Origin: Clostridia bacterium
GTDB taxonomy: Bacteria; Bacillota; Clostridia; Oscillospirales; CAG-272
Length of the DNA: 38,312 nucleotides
Direction of reading: 5' to 3'
Assembly: GCA_017461765.1 (NCBI GenBank)
Contig: JAFTXO010000020.1
Coordinates: forward strand, 1-38,312
This document shows positions 16,186 through 23,333 of the stretch, piece after piece. Numbering within the stretch: the stretch's first letter is position 1; each line of letters begins with the position of its first letter. Under the pieces are notes generated by a model, which worked only from the letters and a program-made list of their open reading frames with translations, did no database searches and was not told the DNA's origin. Both the position numbers and the translations under genes were made by a program.

Positions 16186-17007
16186 ATGATAGAGCTTCTT
16201 AGGTGTCCAATCTGCTCTCTTCCGCTAAAAAAAGTCGCATCGAGCTTGAAATGCGATCAAAATCACTCGTACGATTTTGCCAAAAGCGGATATATAAATC
16301 TTTTGAATCCCGGCAAGAAAAACAACGCCAAAGCGGGCGATTCCAAGGAAATGATAAACGCGCGCACCTCGTTTTTCTCGTCGGGCGCTTATGCTCCTAT
16401 TCGCGATTTTCTTTGCGATACCGTATCCTCACTCTCCCCTTCGGTCATAGTTGACGCAGGCTGTGGCGAGGGGTATTATTCAGAAAAGCTCGCTTCTATC
16501 GACACATCTGTCAAGATTTTTGGCTTTGATATGTCGAAATTTGGTGTCGAGCACGCAGCCAAGCTTGCAAAAGCGAACGGATATCAAAATTCGTTTTTCT
16601 CGGTATCAAACATTTTCGCTCTGCCACTTTGTGACGAATGTGCTGATGTGGTTGTCAGTATGTTTGCGCCCGTTGCGCATGAGGAGTTTTCAAGAGTGCT
16701 CAAAAAAGGCGCTTATCTCATCGTTGGAGCGGCAGGAGTGTCGCATTTAAAGGGCTTCAAGGCGGCAATCTACGATAACGTATATTTAAACGATGAAAAC
16801 GATCTTGCCTACGAGGGCTTTGAGCTCATATCAAGAAAAAAGTGCGAGTATGTGGCTGAAATTTGCGGAAATGAGAACATAAACAACCTTTTCAAAATGA
16901 CTCCTTACTATCACCGCACCACGCTTCACGACAAGGAAAAGCTGACACATCTTCAAAAGGTCACAACAGAGATCGAGGTAGACTTTTTTATTTTCAAAAA
17001 GATTTAA
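16186..17007 (+). CDS. rlmA: 23S rRNA (guanine-N1)-methyltransferase, RlmA family
   Basis: 273 aa. It has the family's N-terminal zinc finger (CPICSLPL...CDQNHSYDFAKSGYINLL), a conserved AGDSKEMINAR segment, the SAM-binding motif VDAGCGEGYY and the SMFAPVAHEEFSRVLKKG catalytic region. Members methylate N1 of a guanine in 23S rRNA helix 35; the Gram-negative (G745) and Gram-positive (G748) types differ, and the position is not assigned here. AAGGAGG precedes the start by six bases. It shares an intergenic region with rlmD, another rRNA methyltransferase. Confidence 0.9.
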   Translation: MIELLRCPICSLPLKKVASSLKCDQNHSYDFAKSGYINLLNPGKKNNAKAGDSKEMINARTSFFSSGAYAPIRDFLCDTVSSLSPSVIVDAGCGEGYYSEKLASIDTSVKIFGFDMSKFGVEHAAKLAKANGYQNSFFSVSNIFALPLCDECADVVVSMFAPVAHEEFSRVLKKGAYLIVGAAGVSHLKGFKAAIYDNVYLNDENDLAYEGFELISRKKCEYVAEICGNENINNLFKMTPYYHRTTLHDKEKLTHLQKVTTEIEVDFFIFKKI

Positions 17008-17050
17008 GCCTTGACACCACCATGATGGCGACTTTCGTTTCAAAATTAAA

Positions 17051-17095
17051 AAGCAGACTAAGGATAGGGTAATGTCCTTACTCTGCTTTGTTTTT
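17051..17095. terminator. Bidirectional terminator between rlmA and the kinase-PqqD-peptidase operon
   Basis: AAGCAGACTAAGGA (17051-17064) pairs with TCCTTACTCTGCTT (17075-17088), with one mismatch, and GTTTTT follows on the plus strand. The convergent peptidase gene ends inside it (stop at 17078), so the structure closes both transcription units. Confidence 0.82.
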
Positions 17096-17554
17096 CTTTC
17101 CGAAAATAATACGCTTAAGCTTTGAAATTGCTGCTTTGAATTTGATTTTTCTGCGATGCTTTGGCAAGCGCTTTATATATTTTTTATATTCTTCGTTTTC
17201 CCCGTCCACAAAAAGGTCGTCGCGCCAAAAGCCACTCACACGCGCAAGAAGATTTTCTTCTCTTATTCCATACTCAAGGCGAAACTGATTATCTCCGCAC
17301 ATCACGTATTCGCCGTTTTTGATTTTTATAACCCTGTGCAAAACGAACTGCCCGTTACTTCTCTTATATAAAACTATGTCGTTTTTCGACACTCCCTCGG
17401 GCTTTTTGAGCAAAACGGAGTCTATCCCTTCCCTTAAAAGCGGCATCATGCTTGTTCCGCGCGGATAAAGGCGGAACTCTCCGTCTGAGGATATTGCTTC
17501 CTTTATGAGCTCCCAAGAAATACTCAACTCCAAAGATAACTTATTCAAGCACGC
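17078..17554 (-). CDS. S24/S26-type peptidase (signal peptidase-like)
   Basis: 158 aa from the ATG at 17554; the frame continues to 17587 inside the PqqD gene. The core is YPRGTSMMPLLREG, with the catalytic Ser of the SM box, then DIVLYKRSNGQFVLHRV, where the Lys of a Ser-Lys dyad is expected, and a CGDNQF segment. There is no clear N-terminal membrane anchor, unlike classical signal peptidase I. The C-terminus is very basic (KHRRKIKFKAAISKLKRII). Such peptidases often sit beside PqqD and HprK-like genes in RiPP-type clusters, where a leader-cleaving or export role is suspected. The start overlaps the PqqD gene by 14 bases, implying coupling. Confidence 0.78.
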   Translation of the reverse strand, partial: ACLNKLSLELSISWELIKEAISSDGEFRLYPRGTSMMPLLREGIDSVLLKKPEGVSKNDIVLYKRSNGQFVLHRVIKIKNGEYVMCGDNQFRLEYGIREENLLARVSGFWRDDLFVDGENEEYKKYIKRLPKHRRKIKFKAAISKLKRIIFGKKNKAE

Positions 17555-17804
17555 CATCCTTTTCGAGCTTTTCGATAAAGGTGTCAACGTCGTTTTCGAC
17601 AGTCGCTCTTTCAGCCTCGTATTCGCTAAGTATCTTCTCGATTATCTCATCTCTTGTCGCGCCCTCGGTAAGGCTTTGCCATATAAGCTTGCCTGTTTCG
17701 TTAAGGGTTATTATGCCGTTGAATTTCTTGCTCAATGCTCCTGTGGCAACAACATATGTGTTGCCTGCCATATCCTTTAATACAAATCCCTTTTTTATCT
17801 TCAT
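17541..17804 (-). CDS. PqqD-like (RiPP recognition element) protein
   Basis: 87 aa from the ATG at 17804 (GAGGAGTG ribosome site); ATGA overlap with the kinase gene. It reads as a PqqD-family winged-helix: GFVLKDMAGNTYVVATGALS, then FNGIITLNETGKLIWQSL and TRDEIIEKILSEYE. In RiPP systems this fold binds the leader peptide of a precursor and delivers it to modifying enzymes. Here it links an HprK-like kinase and a peptidase. No precursor peptide is identified nearby, so the partner is unknown. Confidence 0.85.
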   Translation of the reverse strand: MKIKKGFVLKDMAGNTYVVATGALSKKFNGIITLNETGKLIWQSLTEGATRDEIIEKILSEYEAERATVENDVDTFIEKLEKDGVLE

Positions 17805-18523
17805 TTTACACTCCTCGACATCGCGTCGTGCGATATAATTGCGGCTTCCTCCGAAATATTGCAGTAAAGAAGCCATGTATCAACCGTTTTAAGAAATTCG
17901 TCCATAAGCTCAAAGGTGCGTTCAACACCCTTTTCGTCCTTTGGAATAAGTATCTGCTTAAGAAGTCTCGGTGCTGAAAGCTTCGGAGAAATAGGAGAGA
18001 TCTCGTTTATCTCGCCTCTTTCGAGAAAGCAAATTGCCGCAAGCCTTGAGCGCTTATTCTCGCCCCAGCCCTCTTTTCCGCACCACGGAGTGCCGTATGC
18101 GTAAAATGCGCCGTCGATTTTTCGGATTATCGGCTTATCGCCGTTCACGACAGATACCTCGTTTGGAAATGCCTTTGCCCAAAGCTTTATATGCGTACTC
18201 TTTCCCGTGCCGCTACGAGCCAAAAAGGCGTATGCGCGCTTATCCTTTTCGATCACTGCCGCATGAAGCACGAATGCATCCTTTTCGGGCAAGGAGAGAC
18301 AGATGTGTCGATAAACGCACACACTCTCAACGTATCCTTGGCTCATTCCGTCGCCGTATTCGGCAATGCAGGCCTTTGTTTCCTCGGCCAGCTCCTCGTC
18401 AGTACAGCAAACAGTCAGGCAGGCATCGTTATCATCGGTGATATAGTCCTTACAAAGGCGCTCCACGAACTCATATTTATTGTCTATACAGATAACGAAA
18501 TCCGCTATTTTTACATTAAACAT
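17801..18523 (-). CDS. HprK-related kinase (P-loop, PEPCK-fold-like)
   Basis: 240 aa. It has a P-loop FLARSGTGKSTHIKLW near residues 115-130, preceded by FVLHAAVIEKDKRAYAF, and VVNGDKPIIRK plus YGTPWCGKEGWG in the positions typical of HprK-related kinases of lasso-peptide and other RRE clusters. True HPr kinase is about 310 aa with an N-terminal regulatory domain; this protein is shorter and lacks the HprK signature for HPr, so another Ser or peptide substrate is likely. CGGAG lies six bases before the ATG. It heads a kinase-PqqD-peptidase operon with overlapping genes. Confidence 0.82.
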   Translation of the reverse strand: MFNVKIADFVICIDNKYEFVERLCKDYITDDNDACLTVCCTDEELAEETKACIAEYGDGMSQGYVESVCVYRHICLSLPEKDAFVLHAAVIEKDKRAYAFLARSGTGKSTHIKLWAKAFPNEVSVVNGDKPIIRKIDGAFYAYGTPWCGKEGWGENKRSRLAAICFLERGEINEISPISPKLSAPRLLKQILIPKDEKGVERTFELMDEFLKTVDTWLLYCNISEEAAIISHDAMSRSVK

Positions 18524-18549
18524 ATTATACTCCGTTAAATGTCAAAATA

Positions 18550-18582
18550 TTAAACAGGGCTGCTGCCGTAAGCAACAACCCT
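18550..18582 (-). terminator. Terminator-like hairpin after the Ser-rich lipoprotein gene
   Basis: On the minus strand, AGGGTTGTTGC (18582-18572) pairs with GCAGCAGCCCT (18566-18556), eleven pairs including two G-T, followed by a weak T-rich stretch. It may partly separate the lipoprotein gene from the kinase operon or act as an attenuator. Confidence 0.65.
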
Positions 18583-18594
18583 TTACTTCATTGA

Positions 18595-18864
18595 TCAAAA
18601 ATCGGAAGGATAGAACGGCGACCAGCCTTCACCGAGTTGTTCATTTCTACCTGCACCCTCTACAAAACGAGAGCTTTCTTCCTCCGCGGTAGAGCTTTCA
18701 TCCTCTTTCGACGAGGATTCCTCCGAAGCAATATCGGTACTCGTTTCCTCATAAGCGGTGGACGAGCTTTCGTTTGTCGTTTCATCGCCCTTGTTACACG
18801 ATACAAACGCAAAAAGCGCACACACGCAAAGTGCTATCAAGAGTATCTTAAAAAGTTTTTTCAT
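18595..18864 (-). CDS. Ser/Glu/Thr-rich small lipoprotein
   Basis: 89 aa. The N-terminus MKKLFKILLIALCVCALFAF ends in VSCN, a good lipobox. The mature part is a disordered stretch of Ser, Glu, Asp and Thr (about residues 28-65), ending in a distinct tail, VEGAGRNEQLGEGWSPFYPS then DF. CGGAGGT lies five bases before the ATG, with a good promoter at 18900-18928. It precedes the HprK-like kinase gene by 71 bases in the same direction. A Ser-rich exported protein beside a Ser-type kinase and a peptidase makes it a possible substrate, but this is inference; it may be an unrelated surface lipoprotein. Confidence 0.75.
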   Translation of the reverse strand: MKKLFKILLIALCVCALFAFVSCNKGDETTNESSSTAYEETSTDIASEESSSKEDESSTAEEESSRFVEGAGRNEQLGEGWSPFYPSDF

Positions 18865-18899
18865 GCGACCTCCGATTTTTACATTCTTTCATATTATAT

Positions 18900-18928
18900 A
18901 GTTTACCACAAAGAAACAGCTTTGTCAA
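18900..18928 (-). promoter_or_regulatory. Promoter of the Ser-rich lipoprotein gene
   Basis: TTGACA (18928-18923), a 17-base spacer and TAAACT (18905-18900) on the minus strand; a TATAAT-like stretch follows slightly downstream. Confidence 0.75.
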
Positions 18929-18971
18929 TACTGTATTTTCTATCAAAAACAAGATGCTTGATGAAACAAAG

Positions 18972-19008
18972 AGGGGCTGTGCTCGTTAAGTAGCGCAACC
19001 CCTTTTTG
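18972..19008. terminator. Terminator between the acyl-CoA synthetase gene and the lipoprotein gene
   Basis: GGGGCTGTGCT (18973-18983) pairs with AGCGCAACCCC (18992-19002) with one mismatch, followed by TTTTT on the plus strand. The MarR/acyl-CoA synthetase operon, coming from the right on the minus strand, ends just before it at 19015. Confidence 0.7.
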
Positions 19009-19014
19009 CAATTT

Positions 19015-20751
19015 TTATTTTATTGTGTGACGCTTGATCTTACGTGAGGTCGTCTTTTCAAACGGCTCATCGCGAAGCTCGAGCTTGTTTACGTGCTTAT
19101 AAGATGCGAGCATCTTGTTTATATTCGTTATCTCGCTATTGATAGCATCGTAGATTTGCTCCTTGGTTTCGAGTCCTGCTGCCTTACATTCATCCGCATC
19201 GGGATATACGAGAGCAACTACGGAAACGACACCTGTTTCCTTATCCTCTCTGCCTGTTACAACAACCTCTCCTATGAGATTTACTCTTTCAAGATATTCC
19301 TCGATCTCCTCAGGGAATACATTTTTACCGCCCTGTAATACGATAACGTTCTTCTTTCTTCCCGTTATGTATATATATCCCTTGCTGTCGATATAGCCGT
19401 AGTCACCCGTTCTGAACCAGCCGTCATCGGAAAGGACCTTAGCGGTTTCCTCGGGATCGTTATAATAACCGAGCATTACGTTATCGCCCTTAACGACGAT
19501 CTCGCCGTATTCAGCGTCGGGAGCATCCTTATCGATGTATATCTGCATACCGGGCATGAGCTTTCCGCATGAAGCGGGATTATATTCATTGAGCGGAACA
19601 ACCGAGATAAGAGGCGCACATTCCGTGATACCGTAGCCCTGCGAAACATGGATACCGAGATCCTTGAAGCTATCTACAATAGCGGGATTGAGTGCAGCTC
19701 CGCCGACGATAAAATTGCTGATATTTCCGCCAAGGCCCTCAAGAACCTGTGAAAAGAGCTTTCTTCTTATATCTATATGAAGCTTCAAAAGGAAGTTGCT
19801 TATCTTTATACCCTTCTTAAGCGTCTTTTCCTTGCCCTGCTTCTGAACGGATTTTTCAATTGTTTTGTAAAGCTGGTTTGCAAAAAGGGGAACGAGCGTC
19901 ATAACAGAGGGCTTAAATTGCTTTATATTCTTGCCAACGTATTTGATACCGTCGCTTATGGCAATCGTACAGCCGTAAAGCATAGGAGCCAAGATACCTG
20001 CGCTCATTTCATATGTGTGATAGATAGGAAGCACGGAAAGTAAGCTATCCTCTTCGGTTATATGATAAAGTATAGGATAAATACCCTCCATAACCGCACA
20101 GATATTTCTTTCGCAAAGCATAACGCCCTTACTTGAGCCTGTTGTTCCGGAGGTAAAGAGAAGTATAGAAAGCTTCTTTACGTCTCTGCCCTCTTCCATA
20201 ACTGTCATGTCTGTGTTGTTTTTCAAGTAATTTCCGAGAGAAAGGATATTGTTAAAGGTCGTGAATTCCTCATCAACGTACGCATCCTCGGGAGAAAGAG
20301 TAAAGGTCTCCTTATCCATAGCGATGAATTTTTTCACAGTAGTAAATTCAGCGTGTCTTTCGCTGAAGAGCTTTTCAAAATTTTTAGAATAGATTATAGC
20401 CTCAGCCTCGGTCTTTGCCGCAAATTTTATGATCTCATCCTCCAAAAGAAGCGGATCAAGCGGAACTATTATTCCGTTTGCTGTAACCGTAGCTATGTAT
20501 GAGGCTATCCACTGAACACTCGTTTCTCCGAGAAGAAGAATCTTCTTGCCCTCAAATCCGAGCTTGGTAAACGAGAGTGTCATCTTAGTGATAAGCTCGA
20601 GCATTTCCGAATAGGATACCTGAGTTTCAGTCGTCTTTGTCTGATTAAATCTATAAAGCGCTTTGTCTCCGTACTTTACTTTTCCTCTCTTAAAAAGAGC
20701 GTAAAGGCTATCAAGCTTAAAGTCTTTTTCCAATACTGTTACTTTTTTCAT
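19015..20751 (-). CDS. AMP-forming long-chain acyl-CoA synthetase-like protein
   Basis: 578 aa. Adenylate-forming enzyme that activates a fatty acid to acyl-AMP and then acyl-CoA (or another thioester). Visible motifs: P-loop LLFTSGTTGSSKGVM, the A5 motif GYGITECAPL, the hinge and A8 region DDGWFRTGDYGYIDSKGYIY leading into ITGRKKNVIVLQGGKNVFPE, and a C-terminal TSRKIKRH with the catalytic Lys. The start directly follows the MarR stop and has AAAGGAGGAGA upstream, so the two genes form one operon. The pairing suggests the regulator senses a fatty acid or acyl-CoA; that is inference. Confidence 0.9.
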   Translation of the reverse strand: MKKVTVLEKDFKLDSLYALFKRGKVKYGDKALYRFNQTKTTETQVSYSEMLELITKMTLSFTKLGFEGKKILLLGETSVQWIASYIATVTANGIIVPLDPLLLEDEIIKFAAKTEAEAIIYSKNFEKLFSERHAEFTTVKKFIAMDKETFTLSPEDAYVDEEFTTFNNILSLGNYLKNNTDMTVMEEGRDVKKLSILLFTSGTTGSSKGVMLCERNICAVMEGIYPILYHITEEDSLLSVLPIYHTYEMSAGILAPMLYGCTIAISDGIKYVGKNIKQFKPSVMTLVPLFANQLYKTIEKSVQKQGKEKTLKKGIKISNFLLKLHIDIRRKLFSQVLEGLGGNISNFIVGGAALNPAIVDSFKDLGIHVSQGYGITECAPLISVVPLNEYNPASCGKLMPGMQIYIDKDAPDAEYGEIVVKGDNVMLGYYNDPEETAKVLSDDGWFRTGDYGYIDSKGYIYITGRKKNVIVLQGGKNVFPEEIEEYLERVNLIGEVVVTGREDKETGVVSVVALVYPDADECKAAGLETKEQIYDAINSEITNINKMLASYKHVNKLELRDEPFEKTTSRKIKRHTIK

Positions 20752-21207
20752 TTATTTCTCCTCCTTTAAAATGTCTGCTATATTGTTGTCGAATACCTCG
20801 AGAATTTCATAAAATGTTCTTTTTTTGTGATCGGGGATATTTCCCGCAACCTTTTTTACAACACCCGATATTTTTTCATATATTACCGATGTAACGTGTA
20901 CACCCTTTTCGGTAAGAACGAATTTGCATTTGTATATACTGCCCTGAGAGTTTTTATCTCTTGTGATATAATTTTTCTCCTCAAGCTCAGCAGTGGTTCT
21001 TGAAATAAAGGATTTATCTACTCCACAAGCCTCGGAAAGCTGCTTTGAGTTAAGACCGCCATCATGCTTAGCTATATTGAAAAGCACGATAACGTGTGAG
21101 CTTTTGAGTCCAAAGCCCTCCATCTCCTTATCCTTGATTCTTTTTATGTTCTTTGATATTCTGTCGATCGAAAGAACAAACGTTGAAAAATGTCCTACGT
21201 TTTCCAT
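20752..21207 (-). CDS. MarR family transcriptional regulator
   Basis: 151 aa from the ATG at 21207 (GGAGGGAAC ribosome site); a longer frame to 21264 overlaps the promoter and is rejected. Winged helix-turn-helix: LKSSHVIVLFNIAKHDGGLN, then SKQLSEACGVDKSFISRTTA (recognition helix) and ELEEKNYITRD with a wing KNSQGSIYKCKFVLTEKG. Long helices at both ends serve dimerization. The promoter region carries several TTGA/TCAA inverted repeats, as expected for autoregulation. First gene of the operon with the acyl-CoA synthetase. Confidence 0.9.
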   Translation of the reverse strand: MENVGHFSTFVLSIDRISKNIKRIKDKEMEGFGLKSSHVIVLFNIAKHDGGLNSKQLSEACGVDKSFISRTTAELEEKNYITRDKNSQGSIYKCKFVLTEKGVHVTSVIYEKISGVVKKVAGNIPDHKKRTFYEILEVFDNNIADILKEEK

Positions 21208-21232
21208 GTTCCCTCCAAATTTCGAAAAAGTT

Positions 21233-21281
21233 GTTGAGTTGTCAACGCTTTGATTATACATCAAGCCTTTGATTTTGTCAA
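21233..21281 (-). promoter_or_regulatory. Promoter and likely MarR operators
   Basis: On the minus strand, TTGACA (21281-21276), a 17-base spacer and TATAAT (21258-21253), a consensus promoter. Just downstream is GTTGA-CAAC-TCAAC (21246-21233), a perfect inverted repeat, and AAAGCGTTGACAAC near it echoes AAAGCATTGACAAA at the -35. Dimer sites overlapping both ends of the promoter fit autorepression. Confidence 0.75.
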
Positions 21282-21337
21282 TGCTTTTTTATTGATTTGT
21301 CAATTTTTTTGCTTTTTTCGCAGAAATATGCTAAAAA

Positions 21338-21364
21338 CGGACAGGTCTTGTCGACACCTATCCG
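21338..21364 (-). terminator. Terminator of the nitroreductase gene
   Basis: On the minus strand, CGGATAGGT (21364-21356) pairs with ACCTGTCCG (21346-21338), with one mismatch, followed by TTTTT. Confidence 0.85.
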
Positions 21365-21375
21365 CTTTTGTTTGA

Positions 21376-21894
21376 TCACTTTACATAATAAATATAATTT
21401 TCTTTTCTCGGCTTTGCCTCGGGAGCTGTATCGGCGTAACCGATTATGCAGTTTCCAATGCCCTCATAATCGCCCTCAATACCGAGCCTTTTAAGTATTG
21501 CCTTTCCTCTTTCGCTCTCAAAGGTCTCCTTTGCTCTGTGTATCCAGCACGAGCCAAGTCCCAAAGCATTTGCGCTAAGCATAAGATTTTCCATCACCAA
21601 CGAGCCGTCGTAGATGTATGTCGGAAATCTTTTATCGGCAAGAACGACAATCACGCATGGCGCACCGTAAAACGGATCAGTGTCAGAGCTCATTATATCG
21701 GCGTTTATTTTCGAAAGCTCATCACGAAGAGCCTTATCCGTCACCGCTATTATTATCGGAGATTGATTTCCTCTGCCGTTCGGAGCATACGAGCCCGCTT
21801 GGGCGATCTTTTCGACAAGCTCAAAGGGAACGGGGATGTCCTTGTATTTTTTTATACTTCGTCTTTCTATTATATTTTTATATATATCGTTCAT
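21376..21894 (-). CDS. Nitroreductase family protein
   Basis: 172 aa from the ATG at 21894 (AAAGGAGAGA upstream). FMN-dependent nitroreductase fold: ERRSIKKYKDIPVP (phosphate-binding Arg-Arg-Ser), AGSYAPNGRGNQSP, GSLVMENLMLSANALGLGSC and WIHRAK, and the C-terminal GIGNCIIGYADTAPEAKPRK. Members reduce nitro groups, quinones or enones with NAD(P)H; some dehalogenate or act in cofactor metabolism. Single gene with its own terminator and an unusually long leader (about 200 nt). Confidence 0.88.
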   Translation of the reverse strand: MNDIYKNIIERRSIKKYKDIPVPFELVEKIAQAGSYAPNGRGNQSPIIIAVTDKALRDELSKINADIMSSDTDPFYGAPCVIVVLADKRFPTYIYDGSLVMENLMLSANALGLGSCWIHRAKETFESERGKAILKRLGIEGDYEGIGNCIIGYADTAPEAKPRKENYIYYVK

Positions 21895-21954
21895 GTTTAT
21901 CTCTCCTTTCACGTTATATTTTACTATAAAATTTAAGAATATTCAATATTCAGT

Positions 21955-22092
21955 GCAAAATAAAAATGAAATAGACTGTACCCAAGCGAAAAGTACAGTC
22001 TATTCCACATTTTATTTAGAGAGAAAACATTTCAGTCATGCATCGAATTTCAGGTCGATAAGAGCTTTTTAACCGTTTCTGCCCCTTTCGAC
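21955..22092 (-). ncRNA. Candidate structured leader or small RNA upstream of nitroreductase
   Basis: A consensus promoter at 22099-22127 starts a transcript that runs about 90 nt without a sensible ORF. It then meets a perfect 11-pair hairpin, ATAGACTGTAC (22003-21993) with GTACAGTCTAT (21981-21971), followed by a T-rich but not uniform stretch, before reaching the nitroreductase start at 21894. The early part also contains GTCGA...TCGAC complementarity and a GGGGCAG stretch. It could be a riboswitch-like leader, a terminated small RNA, or a plain long UTR. I cannot match it to a known class. Confidence 0.4.
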
Positions 22093-22098
22093 AGACAT

Positions 22099-22127
22099 AT
22101 TTTATCACATATTTTTATGTATGTCAA
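22099..22127 (-). promoter_or_regulatory. Promoter of the nitroreductase leader
   Basis: TTGACA (22127-22122), a 17-base spacer and TAAAAT (22104-22099) on the minus strand. Confidence 0.75.
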
Positions 22128-22273
22128 ATATAAATTTAATGTGTAAGGTATATCATTTTTAATATAGCAAGATCTGCTTGGTAAGAGCGCTTTTTGCAAA
22201 AATCGTGCGTCTTATTGACTATTTACTCTTTTTGTGATACAATAAACTATGCCAAAACAGAGCCTAAAAAAGA

Positions 22274-22295
22274 AAAACACTCTTTCGAGTGTTTT
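22274..22295 (-). terminator. Terminator of tRNA-Thr
   Basis: On the minus strand, AAAACACTC (22295-22287) pairs with GAGTGTTTT (22282-22274) across a GAAA loop, followed by T residues. Confidence 0.88.
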
Positions 22296-22370
22296 TGGAG
22301 CTGATGATGAGATTTGAACTCATGACCTGCTGATTACGAATCAGCTGCACTACCACTGTGCTACACCAGC
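22296..22370 (-). tRNA. tRNA-Thr (CGT anticodon), CCA encoded
   Basis: A full cloverleaf on the minus strand: acceptor GCTGGTG pairs with CATCAGC, D stem GCAC/GTGC, anticodon stem CTGAT/ATCAG around the loop TTCGTAA (anticodon CGT, reads ACG), T stem ATGAG/CTCAT with loop TTCAAAT. The discriminator is T, and CCA is encoded at 22298-22296. It has its own promoter (22384-22412) and terminator. Confidence 0.96.
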
Positions 22371-22383
22371 AATTTGCTCTACT

Positions 22384-22412
22384 ATTTTACTATTATTATT
22401 TTATTTTGTCAA
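22384..22412 (-). promoter_or_regulatory. Promoter of tRNA-Thr
   Basis: TTGACA (22412-22407), a 17-base spacer and TAAAAT (22389-22384) on the minus strand. It ends ten bases before the rsmA start codon, so tRNA transcription and rsmA initiation share this space. Confidence 0.8.
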
Positions 22413-22421
22413 GAGGTTTTT

Positions 22422-23333
22422 ATGAATTTGTGTAATTTGGGCGTTATAAGGAGCATTCTTTCCGAGCACGGCACTGATACGAAAAAGAGCTTTGGTCAAA
22501 ATTTTCTCATAAACCCCCAGATCCCGTTTGATATCGCAGAGGAAAGCTATAATTATCACGTAGCTACCAAGGGAGCTTGCGCCTCTTGCGTTCTTGAGAT
22601 TGGTCCCGGCATCGGCGCTCTTACAAACGAGCTTTGCCAAAGATACGAAAAGGTTGTCTGTGTTGAAATAGACAAAACGCTCATTCCTATCCTTGACAAA
22701 ACACTTGCGGAATACTCAAACGTAAGCGTTATAAACGAGGATTTTTTAAAGCTTGACTTAAAAAATTTCATAAAAGAGAATTTCGGCTCATCACCAGTAT
22801 CTGTCTGCGCCAATCTTCCATATTATATCACTACTCCGATCATAATGAAGCTACTTGAGGAGTCAAGAATCGGAAAGCAATGCGCTCTCACCTCTCTTAC
22901 GGTAATGGTTCAGAAGGAAGTGGCAGAGCGTCTTTGCGCATCGGAAAAGGACAGCGAATACGGCGCTATTACTGCAAGCGTAAGCTATTACGGCAAGGTA
23001 AAAAAGCTTTTCAACGTTGCCCCCGGCAATTTTCATCCCGCGCCAAGCGTTACATCAAGCGTTATAAGGATCGAGCTTTATAAGGAAAATCCGCACACAG
23101 TGATCGACGAAAAGACGTTGTTTTCCGTAATTACGGGCGCGTTTGCTCAGAGGAGAAAAACGCTTCTTAATTCCCTCTCGTCGTATTTTTCAAATATAAG
23201 CAAGGAAAAGATATCCGAAATAATAACCTCTCTCGGCTTTGATATAAACATTCGCGGCGAGCGCCTTTCGATCGACGATTTTTGCCGCTTGGCTGATGAA
23301 TTTTATAAATTTAACAAGGAAAACAAAAAATGA
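22422..23333 (+). CDS. rsmA: 16S rRNA dimethyladenosine transferase
   Basis: 303 aa from the ATG at 22422, which has AAGAGG upstream; the frame opens earlier at 22374 but overlaps the tRNA promoter. RsmA/KsgA dimethylates two adenines in the 16S helix 45 loop. Motifs: KKSFGQNFLIN, SAM-binding ExGPGIGALT (LEIGPGIGALT), VNEDFLK-like acidic motif INEDFLKLD, catalytic NLPYYITTP and the C-terminal FAQRRKTLLNSL. It overlaps the DUF554 gene by four bases (ATGA). Confidence 0.95.
   Translation: MNLCNLGVIRSILSEHGTDTKKSFGQNFLINPQIPFDIAEESYNYHVATKGACASCVLEIGPGIGALTNELCQRYEKVVCVEIDKTLIPILDKTLAEYSNVSVINEDFLKLDLKNFIKENFGSSPVSVCANLPYYITTPIIMKLLEESRIGKQCALTSLTVMVQKEVAERLCASEKDSEYGAITASVSYYGKVKKLFNVAPGNFHPAPSVTSSVIRIELYKENPHTVIDEKTLFSVITGAFAQRRKTLLNSLSSYFSNISKEKISEIITSLGFDINIRGERLSIDDFCRLADEFYKFNKENKK

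Noticed and set aside
22214-22310. Plus-strand promoter (TTGACT, 18, TACAAT) with a short ORF antisense to tRNA-Thr
   Set aside because: The ORF lies across the tRNA terminator and tRNA, has no ribosome site, and the promoter match is modest; likely chance.
22371-22421. T-box leader linked to tRNA-Thr
   Set aside because: No T-box sequence or specifier hairpin; the tRNA has its own promoter and terminator.
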